From Stichopus chloronotus (lineage: Eukaryota; Echinodermata; Holothuroidea; Aspidochirotida; Stichopodidae): DNA of 64,000 bases. The stretch lies in assembly GCA_021234535.1 (NCBI GenBank), contig CM037846.1:19175814-19239813 (forward strand). The letters run 5' to 3'. Positions 59,601-64,000 of this stretch are shown here, piece after piece. A program made the position numbers and the translations under genes. The number at the start of each line of letters is the position of its first letter. Position 1 is the stretch's first letter. The notes beneath the pieces are model-generated. The model made no database searches. It was not told where the DNA came from and saw nothing but the letters and a program-made list of their open reading frames with translations.

Positions 59601-62106
59601 AGGGAAATTTGCTGATTTTTGAGAAAAAAAGCCAATTTTGCCCCAAAATTTGTAGACCCATTTGCAGGCCCTGTGTTGAAATCAATGCATGTTGGCGATG
59701 AGATACACAACTCCATGGATTGTCCTCTTGTTTCTTTAGTGGAGGTTAAAGGTCATCTTAGGACAAAGGTGAAAATGTAGAAACAGTGTAACCACAATAT
59801 CTCAAGAATGGATGCTTATACTGATCTTGTATGTAGTTGTATAGTAGTCATACTGAGAACAAGATTCCTATTATTTTCAGTGAAAGTCAAAGGTGACTTG
59901 AGGTCAGCAGGAGTCACAGTGTGAAAACCTTTTAAACACATGATACCTAGATGCAAGCATGGACTGATTTCATGTATGGCCTCTTGAAGGATGACCTTGT
60001 TTTTAATGTCAAATGGAGGGGGGTTGTTTGGGGTGTACAGTCTTGTCATAACTGCCCAGGTGACAGACGTCCTGGACATGATGATACGATACAGAAAAGT
60101 TCCCCGTGACAGAGAGAGAGAGAGACAAAGATCCAGAAAGAGATCAATTGATTTGAATGTTAACATTTTATTTATTTGTTGATTCATCTTGAACACTAAT
60201 TAATGAGAATTTAATATCTGCTGACTACTGATTGAGTGAAGATAAAAGTTATGTTACAATGACAGAGCAGCAAAGAACAGAGATGGTGCAGTGGGTGACA
60301 TATGCCTGTATTATGACAAATATGTGTTCACACTTCAACTGCATGATTGCCAGTGAGCACAAGGTGCTTGTTGACAGTTAAACCAATGCAGGGCCCAGTG
60401 AGCATGTTAACCAATAATAATAATGGTAAACTTGTGTGCAAATTGTTGTCATCTGCAATAAGCTAATCCTGTAATTATCACAAATTCTGTTACAGCATAT
60501 GCTCCACTCATTCTAAATTAAGTTAGTGTATTTCATTGCCTGCTTGCTGACGGAAGGCAAATAAGAGAAAGTTGACAAATTAGTGTGAGAACACCAGTGT
60601 TTGACCTCCTACCCTACTGAGATATGGAGGCTCATAGTAAACCTACTATATGCAACAATAACCCTAGCTATTGATTTTAGTTTAACATATTCTTGTATTA
60701 ACACAATATCTCAAGAAAGGAACCTGTCTGCTAGATTATTATCAGAAACTTCTCTTGGAAATCATGAATCTGTCCTTCACTGGCTTGAAGAAGCATTTTA
60801 CTGAGATTGAAAACAATAAACACTGATTCTTGCCTTAATGGTAACTTGTAGGAAGGGGGATGGATAGATCTCATTTGCTAGTATTTGTAATGTCAGTGTG
60901 CTGTTAACCATGGCGATGGTACCTTTCACTCATGCTGGTATGAGAATCCATTTGAAACTAGCATCACTTTTGTTCACATTACATTTTTCAATACACTCAT
61001 GGTATAAACCAAAAAGTGATTAAAAAGGTACAGGCCTCCTGGATTGTAGAAACAGATGAGGTTTACGAACTTTACTCGACTGCAATCAAACTAACCAGTC
61101 ATGTTATTCTTCTTGTTCAGTACATGTCATTTACTGTTGATTTAATTCTTTTGTTTTTTCTTGCGTGAAGGTTACCAGTGATCTTATTGAAAGCTTGCAT
61201 AAAACATCAAGAGTTTCACAAATACAGAAGCTGTCGGTTTCATGGTGTGCATTTGGGAACAACATCAGATTTTCAGCAGCTTTATCCAAGTAAGACAATA
61301 AAGCAACATTTTGTACTGCAGTACTACAATTTCATGTTTAGGTTTACCAAATAAGTTCCAGTGTGTCTCTGTAAAGACACAAATTCAATTTGTTTCATCT
61401 ATTACGATGTGAATACCTTGAAAAGTATGTGTTTTTTCATGGTTATACTATGGTAAGTTCTCTGTGTATATGACAAGATGGTTACATGGGTCTTTCTAAA
61501 TTTCTGTATCAAGTTAAATGAGACCTTGTAATTGTCATACAAGTTGATATTGTTAGCATTTCTGTGTTTTGTAAAAAATGCTGGAATTGAACTTGTGTTC
61601 TTATTCTCATCTCTGGTTTAGTTGCTTTTCTCTTCAAGAGCTTTGTTTTTTATTGCAAGGGCATTTTTACTCAAGCTAGGGGACATGCATTTAAAGTAAA
61701 CAATTTGCAGGAGCAAGGGATATTTTCAGTGCAACACTTCATTTGAGGCAAATTACGCCAGTGTAAGGTTTACTTGTAAGGCATGTATAACACATACCAA
61801 TAAGGACATGGGAAATTTCCAATTGGTGTAACTCTTAATCCTGTGACTATGAACAGCAAGGTTATGATTATTTCATGTTGGTAGTTGTACTTTCATTAAA
61901 GTCAAAATGGAAACAGATATTAATGTTTTGGTATTCAGTTTATTGACTTTGATATGATTCTATGGATATGTCATTATAATGAATCTATCTGTTTAGATTA
62001 ATATCAGACTGTGGTAGAGATCTTCAAGTTCTCAGGATCCAGGGATGTATGTTTACATTAGACGAAGTACTCCTTCAAGTAGCAACAAATTGTGAACGTA
62101 TATCAG
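32472..62106 (+). CDS. FBXL4: FBXL4 (F-box and leucine-rich repeat protein 4), nine internal coding exons, partial at both ends
   Basis: Nine exons with GT-AG borders join in consistent phase into about 358 residues that follow the order of vertebrate FBXL4 (about 620 residues). They give a discoidin/galactose-binding-like N-terminal domain (motifs FSSQYG, RTYGPWWD, YQTYHPQSVI, RWYELW, LEYYNEIDAIEVIG), then an acidic linker, an F-box (FFDKLP...LDLCRAARTCRLF) and the first leucine-rich repeats. In mammals FBXL4 is the substrate receptor of a CUL1-SKP1 ubiquitin ligase at mitochondria. It keeps mitophagy receptors BNIP3 and NIX low, and its loss causes mitochondrial DNA depletion. Those roles are family knowledge, not visible here. 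The intron lengths are 2870, 3878, 8100, 2245, 5632, 2440, 2689 and 707 bp. The N-terminal exon with the mitochondrial targeting region and roughly 200 C-terminal LRR residues are not in the recognised part. Identification is from remembered family motifs. Confidence 0.95.
32866..33126. mobile_element. TTAA-type MITE, left piece of a copy apparently split by an insertion
   Basis: It starts CAAAGGGAAATAAGG and shares TTTTTGTGGACACAGAATGA, AATAATTTGTTCACCCAAAC and TCACATGCATAATATTTTGA with the intact copies at 43321 and 52950. It stops at CTGAATGATTTAAAG. The missing end resumes at 34146. Confidence 0.75.
33127..34145. other. 1.02-kb block separating the two halves of a MITE
   Basis: No terminal repeats or coding frame identified in it. 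The flanking MITE pieces are collinear in the family consensus, which suggests this block was inserted, though its own nature is unknown. Confidence 0.4.
34146..34218. mobile_element. TTAA-type MITE, right piece of the split copy
   Basis: TTTAACAATCATT, then TTTCTTTGTATGCCATGTCG, GTGTATTGCAAATGCCC and TACTTCCCC correspond to the final about 70 bp of the family consensus, in the same orientation as the piece at 32866-33126. Confidence 0.65.
34481..34838. mobile_element. TTAA-type MITE, intact, opposite orientation
   Basis: It runs from TTAAAGGGAAATAGGGCG to TGCCCTATTTCCCTTTAA, 358 bp, flanked by TTAA on both sides. The interior is the reverse complement of the copy at 43321. No coding capacity. 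TTAA targets fit piggyBac-like transposases. Confidence 0.85.
35205..35373. repeat. 21-bp tandem repeat, 8 copies, upstream of FBXL4 exon B
   Basis: Nearly perfect copies of ACAATCACTGATGATGGAGTA. The unit is a multiple of 3, so it reads through as T-I-T-D-D-G-V (+) and S-V-I-V-T-P-S (-) without stops. Neither is supported as a gene. The high identity points to recent expansion. Confidence 0.93.
35518..35608 (+). CDS. FBXL4: FBXL4 coding exon B (RTYGPWWD segment)
   Basis: A long T tract and ATTTCAG form the acceptor; the donor is CTTG|GTAAGT at 35609. Entry is in phase 0 and exit in phase 1. It encodes RTYGPWWDMVPSS followed by QPDFYGQDFL, matching the R-T-Y-G-x-W-W-D signature and the start of the next beta strand in FBXL4. 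A 21-bp tandem repeat ends about 145 bp upstream of the acceptor. Confidence 0.94.
36230..37260 (+). repeat. Degenerate copies of the 145-bp AGGTCA repeat family, FBXL4 intron 2
   Basis: Several diverged units contain GGTGGAGGTCAAAATTAG (about 36275), a perfect AGGTCAAAGGTCA at 36620, GGTGGAGGTCTAAGGTCACC (about 37080) and a (TG)n tract at 36898-36922. Units are more decayed than in introns 3 and 9. Confidence 0.7.
37650..37905 (+). repeat. Dispersed repeat, copy 2 (first copy at 31440-31695)
   Basis: Collinear with copy 1 over about 250 bp at roughly 65-70 percent identity by eye. Directly followed by an AGGTCA-family copy. Confidence 0.7.
37910..38300 (+). repeat. Copy of the 145-bp AGGTCA repeat family, FBXL4 intron 2
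   Basis: It shows the family's usual left end (GATGGTAATCGTAACC, then a TG-rich tract and a CCTTGTAAACATGATTTCTC word) and GGTGAAGGTTGAAGGTCATG further on. Confidence 0.7.
38340..39200 (+). repeat. Degenerate ~145-bp tandem repeat, second family, FBXL4 intron 2
   Basis: Units share CATATGGGCTATTTCATAAA-like and GTTTGTCACATTAGTAGTG-like words. The first word recurs near 38547, 38693, 38812, 38974 and 39128. Divergence is high. The same family appears, better preserved, at 63400-63860. Confidence 0.7.
39487..39616 (+). CDS. FBXL4: FBXL4 coding exon C (YQTYHPQSVI segment); its 3' end lies inside a minisatellite
   Basis: The acceptor is CCTCTTTAG before 39487 and the donor is GCCAG|GTGGGT at 39617. 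Phase is 1 in, 2 out. It encodes DVKLETPIIPEKIKIYQTYH then PQSVIQMYG and ends NGVTSDA(R). The Y-x-T-Y-H-P motif corresponds to the E-T-Y-H-P-G-A-V-I core of the family. The last about 20 coding bases, GGTGTAACCAGTGATGCCAG, together with the donor are the first unit of the 42-bp tandem array that fills the adjacent intron. The NGVTSDA segment is the least conserved part of the exon and appears about four residues shorter than the vertebrate loop. Confidence 0.94.
39596..40246. repeat. 42-bp minisatellite, left part, starting inside FBXL4 exon C
   Basis: About 15 units have the consensus GGTGTAACCAGTGATGCCAG GTGGGTATTGATTTGATGGTAT. The first unit overlaps the last 21 bases of the exon and the real 5' splice site. 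Most units keep AGGTGGGT or AGGTCGGT at the donor position. Two blocks (from 39608 and from 39824, offset 216 bp) share the same order of variants, so multi-unit duplication has occurred. An apparent 271-codon minus-strand frame over this region is a repeat artefact. Confidence 0.9.
42010..42850 (+). repeat. 145-bp tandem repeat array with AGGTCA half-site clusters, inside the nested element of intron 3
   Basis: It starts with TTCCTTGCCGAAGGCAGAGG at about 42011 and a (TG)n tract, then units whose TGTAAAC landmark falls at 42098, 42254, 42399, 42544 and 42662. Same consensus as the array at 62335-63340. Perfect AGGTCAAAGGTCA occurs at 42196 and 42352. Confidence 0.88.
43321..43670. mobile_element. 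TTAA-type MITE, intact, inside the nested element of intron 3
   Basis: TTAAAGGGAAATAGGGCGTT at the left and TGCCCTATTTCACTTTA at the right, 350 bp. The right flank is TTTA rather than TTAA, a single change. Confidence 0.82.
43980..44360 (+). repeat. Degenerate copy of the 145-bp AGGTCA repeat family
   Basis: Contains GTAGGTCAAAGGTTATTTGG, GGAGGTGAAAGGTCATTTTG and the family's terminal words GGAATCACTAAGCCTTTTGG near 44330-44350. Confidence 0.75.
45798..46728. repeat. 42-bp minisatellite, right part, organised as a 168-bp higher-order repeat
   Basis: This continues the left array after the Harbinger-like insertion. Four monomer types follow one another (GTGTACCCAGTGATCCCAGG; GTGTACCCAGTGATTCCTGG; GTGTAATCAGTGATTCCAGG; GTGTACCCAGTGATTCCAAG). 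The marker AGTTGTTAT recurs at 45981, 46149, 46317 and 46485, exactly 168 bp apart. The last units near 46630-46728 are more degenerate. Confidence 0.9.
46729..47716. other. FBXL4 intron 3, 3' part; no structure seen
   Basis: Ordinary AT-rich intron sequence leading to the acceptor at 47716. The minus-strand frames at 47263-47547 overlap each other and are not supported. Confidence 0.5.
47717..47812 (+). CDS. FBXL4: FBXL4 coding exon D (RWYELW segment)
   Basis: The acceptor is TGCTCCACAG before 47717 and the donor is GTCAA|GTGAGT. Phase is 2 in and 2 out. It encodes (R)WYELWSHDP, an acidic/polar loop (ESESRHES), then IIFEPSIKHIPVAV. The R-W-x-x-L-W motif matches the FBXL4 domain (R-W-E-I-L-W in vertebrates). 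Confidence 0.93.
48410..48607. repeat. 40-bp tandem repeat, about 5 copies, FBXL4 intron 4
   Basis: Units begin GTTGTAATGGACTAATATGT, followed by AACAGTAGTGATACTAGTAA, at 40-bp spacing (48441, 48481, 48521, 48561). Copies are 85-95 percent alike by eye. Confidence 0.85.
49369..49685 (+). pseudogene. Penelope-like retroelement remnant: GIY-YIG endonuclease domain, frameshifted
   Basis: One frame gives TKRHLATRIEEHLSGKSAIY then EHITRCIDC. After a +1 shift near 49548 a second frame gives DNRNTDFELKVKEALCIKKL, then KPVLNSQLFQHGSSYML and a stop. The R-x-x-x-R-[IL]-x-E-H helix followed by K-x-x-E-A-x-x-I-K-x-L-K-P-x-L-N is the C-terminal GIY-YIG nuclease of Penelope-like elements. The reverse transcriptase upstream is not present. 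It lies in FBXL4 intron 4, just upstream of exon E, and is a dead fragment. Confidence 0.75.
50058..50155 (+). CDS. FBXL4: FBXL4 coding exon E (end of the discoidin-like domain)
   Basis: The acceptor is TTCTTACACAG before 50058 and the donor is ACAG|GTGAGG. Phase is 2 in, 1 out. It encodes NVIRLILYSKHLEYYNEIDA followed by IEVIGSIENDVGT. The I-R-L...LEYY-x-E-[IL]-D-A pattern is the last strand pair of the conserved domain before the linker to the F-box. Confidence 0.94.
51050..51360 (+). repeat. Dispersed repeat in intron 5, relative of 57130-57430
   Basis: GATGGCTTTGTTGAGGGTAG, CATCAGTTTTGTTCTCC and GTAATGTACTGACTGACCCA parallel GATGACTTTGTTGATGGTTG, CATCAGTTTTACTCTTC and TTTGGTGACTGACTCA at 57180-57370. 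Confidence 0.5.
51829..51970. mobile_element. ~142-bp inverted-repeat MITE with G-rich centre, FBXL4 intron 5
   Basis: Left ACAGGAAATTTCCACCCC and right GGGGGAAAATTCCTGT are imperfect inverted repeats. The centre holds a run of 13 G near 51893. No coding frame. Confidence 0.55.
52950..53292. mobile_element. TTAA-type MITE, intact, FBXL4 intron 5
   Basis: TTAAAGGGAAATGGGGCGTT to AACGCCCTATTTCCCTTTAA, 343 bp, TTAA on both sides. Same orientation as the copy at 34481. The terminal inverted repeats are about 20 bp. Confidence 0.87.
54590..55420 (+). repeat. Copy of the 145-bp AGGTCA repeat family, FBXL4 intron 5
   Basis: The left end TTTCGATGAAATCGTAACC and a (TG)n tract are followed by about five diverged units. 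A perfect AGGTCAAAGGTCA lies at 55201-55213. Confidence 0.75.
55788..55900 (+). CDS. FBXL4: FBXL4 coding exon F (linker and first F-box residues)
   Basis: The acceptor is TTTTTTAG before 55788 and the donor is CCA|GTAAGT at 55901. Phase is 1 in, 0 out. It encodes an acidic linker (DLDEEYVKKFEKMHLHNE) and ends HVNFFDKLP. F-D-K-L-P is the first turn of the F-box, so the F-box is split between this exon and the next. Confidence 0.92.
57130..57430 (+). repeat. Dispersed repeat in intron 6, relative of 51050-51360
   Basis: See the relative for shared words. The two copies lie in neighbouring introns of FBXL4 in the same orientation. No gene in either. Confidence 0.5.
58341..58481 (+). CDS. FBXL4: FBXL4 coding exon G (F-box core)
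   Basis: This is a phase 0/0 exon of exactly 47 codons, between CATTCAACAG and AAG|GTGAGT. It encodes the F-box helices: ELISLIFSNLNFLDLCRAAR, then TCRLFRDHCYDPLLL and ELDLQPYWQK. The L-x-D-L-C-x-x-A-x-x-C-[KR]-L-[FL] pattern is the SKP1-binding face. L-x-L-Q-P-Y-W at the end is a strong FBXL4 signature leading into the LRRs. Confidence 0.96.
58750..59970 (+). repeat. AGGTCA-family fragments and a ~158-bp tandem triplet, FBXL4 intron 7
   Basis: Family left-end sequence (AATCATGATGACGTGTGTG) occurs near 58775, with unit fragments at 59740-59960 (GGAGGTTAAAGGTCATC, GTCAAAGGTGACTTGAGGTC). Between them, 59160-59660 holds three copies of a different unit marked by AAAAAAAGCCAATTTTGCCC (near 59314, 59473, 59630), period about 158 bp, beginning after a (TG)n tract at 59111-59156. 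Confidence 0.7.
59971..61170. other. FBXL4 intron 7, 3' part; no structure seen
   Basis: An AGAGAGAGAGAGA tract at about 60111-60125 and otherwise unremarkable intron. A 67-codon frame at 60601-60804 has no splice context or family match. Confidence 0.45.
61171..61289 (+). CDS. FBXL4: FBXL4 coding exon H (first leucine-rich repeat)
   Basis: The acceptor is TTGCGTGAAG before 61171, a weak one with an interrupted pyrimidine tract. The donor is TCCAA|GTAAGA. Phase is 0 in, 2 out. It encodes VTSDLIESLHKTSRVSQIQK then LSVSWCAFGNNIRFSAALS, giving the LRR pattern I-x-x-L-x-[LV]-S-W seen as L-N-L-S-W in vertebrate FBXL4. Confidence 0.88.
61997..62106 (+). CDS. FBXL4: FBXL4 coding exon I (second leucine-rich repeat); gene continues past the window
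   Basis: The acceptor is ATCTGTTTAG before 61997 and the donor is TCAG|GTAGGG. Phase is 2 in, 1 out. It encodes LISDCGRDLQVLRIQGCMF then TLDEVLLQVATNCERIS, a cysteine-containing LRR of the FBXL type. No further FBXL4 exon was recognised between 62107 and 64000, a stretch filled with tandem repeats, so the remaining LRR exons must lie downstream. Confidence 0.9.
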
Positions 62107-62334
62107 GTAGGGTAGTTTTCCTTTTTGTTTCAATGATAATCATGACCTATGTATATATCTGAGTGTGCACATATCTCTGTTATTGACGCTTGCTTGTGAA
62201 CATGATATCTCAAGAAGGGAAGGTAGGCCTGAACTTATATTGTGTATGTAGATGTAACAGAGTGAAAACAAGAAGCCTATAGTTTTTGGTTTCGATGATA
62301 ATTGTAACCTTTGTAATCATGGGTATGTATGTGT

Positions 62335-63340
62335 GCGTGTATGCGTGTGTGTGTGACGCCCTGCTTGTAAACAAGATATCTCAAGACAGGTAACTGTGAC
62401 TGATGTCATACTTAGTGTGTGGGTTGGTAATATTGAGTAGATGATCCCTGTAGTTTTTGGTAGAGGTCAAAGGTCATTCAAGGTCACCAGAGGTCAAACT
62501 GTAAAAACCTTGTAAACACAATATCTCCAGAAAGGTAACTGAGACTGATGTCATACTTAGTGTGTTGGTTGGTAATATTAAGCAGATGATCCCTATTGTT
62601 TTTGGTGGAGGTCAAAGGTCATTTGAGGTCACTGGAGGTCAAACTGTAAAAACCTTGTAAACACAATATCTCCATAAGGGTAACTGTGATTGATATCATA
62701 CGTGATGTGTGTGTTGGTTATATTGAGTAGATTGTCCGTTTTGTTTTTGGTGGAGGTTAAAGGTCATTTGAGGTCACCGGAGGTCAAACCGTAAAAACCT
62801 TGTAAACACAATATCTCCAGAAGGGTAACTGTGACTGATATCATACGTGGTGTTTGTGTTGTTCATATTGAGTAGATGATCCCTATTGTTTTTGGTGGAG
62901 GTTAAAGGTCATTTGAGGTCACCGGTGGTCAAACCGTAAAAACCTTGTAAACACAATATCTCCAGAAGGGTAACTGTGACTGATATCATACGTGGTGTTT
63001 GTGTTGTTCATATTGAGTAGATGATCCCTATTGTTTTTGGTGGAGGTCAAAGGTCATTTGAGGTCACCGACATCAAATTGTAAAAACCTTGTAAACACAT
63101 TACCTCCAGAAAGGTAACTGAGACTGATGTTGTACTTTATGTGTTGGTTGGCCATACTGGGTAGGTGATCCCTATCGCTTTTGGTGGACGTCAAATGCCG
63201 TTTCAGGTCATCGAAATGAAGGTCATTTGGGTTAAAGTCTTATTAATGTGGTGTTTGAATAAGTATAACTGCAGTTGATCTCAAACTTGTCATGTGGATA
63301 ATTCATGTTTGTTATAATATAACCATGTTGCAAGGAATCA
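62335..63340 (+). repeat. 145-bp tandem repeat array with AGGTCA half-site clusters, FBXL4 intron 9
   Basis: The block starts with a (TG)n tract and CCTGCTTGTAAACAAGATAT. The landmark TGTAAACAC then recurs at 62511, 62656, 62801, 62946 and 63090, spaced 144-145 bp. Each unit has a GATATCTCCAGAA-like part, a GATGATCCCTATTG part and a TTTTTGGTGGAGGTCAAAGG part followed by more AGGTCA words. It ends in GGAATCACAAAGCCTTTTGG at about 63335-63355. Confidence 0.9.
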
Positions 63341-63399
63341 CAAAGCCTTTTGGCTTTCTGGTTTAGCTCATACCAGCATGGTGGTGTGAGCTTATGCGA

Positions 63400-63860
63400 T
63401 CATGCGCGTCGCTCTGTCCTTTTATCTATCTGTCCACAATTGTTCAAAACGCTTCTCCTCCTACATACTTTCATGGATTTGTTTGAAACTTACACAAAAT
63501 GTGCCTTGGGTGGTGGGCCATTTTGGGTGTGCAGGAATTTTGGGTTCAAGGTCCCATGTGGGCCCTTTGTCCCATTTTATGAAATTCTGCAAAATTCTTC
63601 TCCTTTTACAGATTCTTTTGTACCATGTTGATGGTTTGCTATAATGATACTCCAGGAGTGGTACCTTCAGGGTGGTCAGGAATTTTGGCTCCAAGGTCCC
63701 ATGTGGGCTCTTTGGCTCATTTTGTAAAATTCAGCAAAATGCTTCTCCTCCTTCAGATTCTCTAGCACAGTGTTGATGGTTTGTCATAATGATACTCTTT
63801 TAGTGGTGCCTTCAGGGTGTTCAGGAATTTTAGGTCCAAGATTGCATATGTGCCCTTATG
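63400..63860 (+). repeat. ~146-bp tandem repeat, second family, FBXL4 intron 9
   Basis: Three units are marked by GGAATTTTGGGTTCAAGGTC-type words at about 63535, 63683 and 63827, each followed by CCATTTTATGAAATTCTGCA and CTTCTCCTCCTTCAGATTCT-like segments. Confidence 0.8.
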
Positions 63861-63884
63861 CCCATTTTTGATTCCTTGCTGAAG

Positions 63885-64000
63885 GCAGGTAAGGAATCCC
63901 TGCGATGATGATTTTGGTTCGGTGTATGTGCGTGCGTATACGTGTGTGTGCGTGTGTGCATGTGTATGTGCGTGTGTCTGTATTTAGCAACAATCACGTT
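63885..64000 (+). repeat. Start of another AGGTCA-family copy, cut by the window edge
   Basis: CCTTGCTGAAGGCAGGTAAG followed by a TG-rich tract matches the left end of the copy at 42011. The 145-bp units would be expected just past 64000. Confidence 0.55.

Noticed and set aside
62107..64000. Further FBXL4 exons
   Set aside because: I looked for LRR-coding segments with acceptors, but the stretch is filled by the 145-bp arrays and shows no leucine-rich frame.

Overview
This is a window of animal nuclear DNA. It has AT-rich, intron-dominated sequence, GT-AG introns of 0.7-8 kb, and many short inverted-repeat transposons, minisatellites and dispersed repeats. The palindrome TAGGCCTA recurs many times. 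That, the repeat types, and the one recognisable conserved gene suggest a marine invertebrate, perhaps an echinoderm or another invertebrate deuterostome. The species cannot be fixed from the sequence alone. There is no sign of operons, ribosomal RNA, CRISPR or viral genes.

The only well-supported conserved gene is FBXL4, an F-box/leucine-rich-repeat substrate receptor linked to mitochondrial quality control. It lies on the + strand from 32472 to beyond the right edge. Nine coding exons (32472-32647, 35518-35608, 39487-39616, 47717-47812, 50058-50155, 55788-55900, 58341-58481, 61171-61289, 61997-62106) join in perfect phase. They give about 358 residues: the discoidin-like N-terminal domain, the F-box and the start of the leucine-rich repeats. 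The first coding exon(s) upstream and the C-terminal repeats downstream are missing from what I can see.

Left of FBXL4 (1-32400) the DNA is mostly accessory. It holds a TTAA-flanked inverted-repeat element (2993-3617), a duplicated block of T5-loop hairpins with tRNA-SINE-like segments (6160-7130), and a compact intronless gene for a 203-residue acidic protein with a degenerate zinc finger, its own TATA box and a poly(A) signal (8107-8928). Further along are a palindrome-rich TCGAGATA array (13320-13655), a tRNA-derived SINE (15610-15722), matching mariner-type terminal repeats at 15825 and 23689, a ~340-bp tandem array (18040-19800), a ~105-bp array (28150-28690), a truncated LINE (29992-30500) and a 13-bp minisatellite (31914-32270).

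The FBXL4 introns are rich in structure. Intron 3 contains a 42-bp minisatellite that starts inside exon 3 and carries repeated copies of the exon end plus its 5' splice site. The array was interrupted by a 5.55-kb Harbinger-like element (40247-45797, TAA duplication), itself interrupted by a 3.7-kb hAT-like element (40849-44553), which holds further repeats and a TTAA MITE. Introns 2, 3, 6, 7 and 9 carry a repeat family, in 145-bp tandem units where it is well preserved, with perfect nuclear-receptor half-site arrays (AGGTCA direct repeats spaced 1 and 4). Every copy I found is in the gene's sense orientation. A Penelope GIY-YIG remnant (49369-49685) and several TTAA-flanked MITEs complete the picture.
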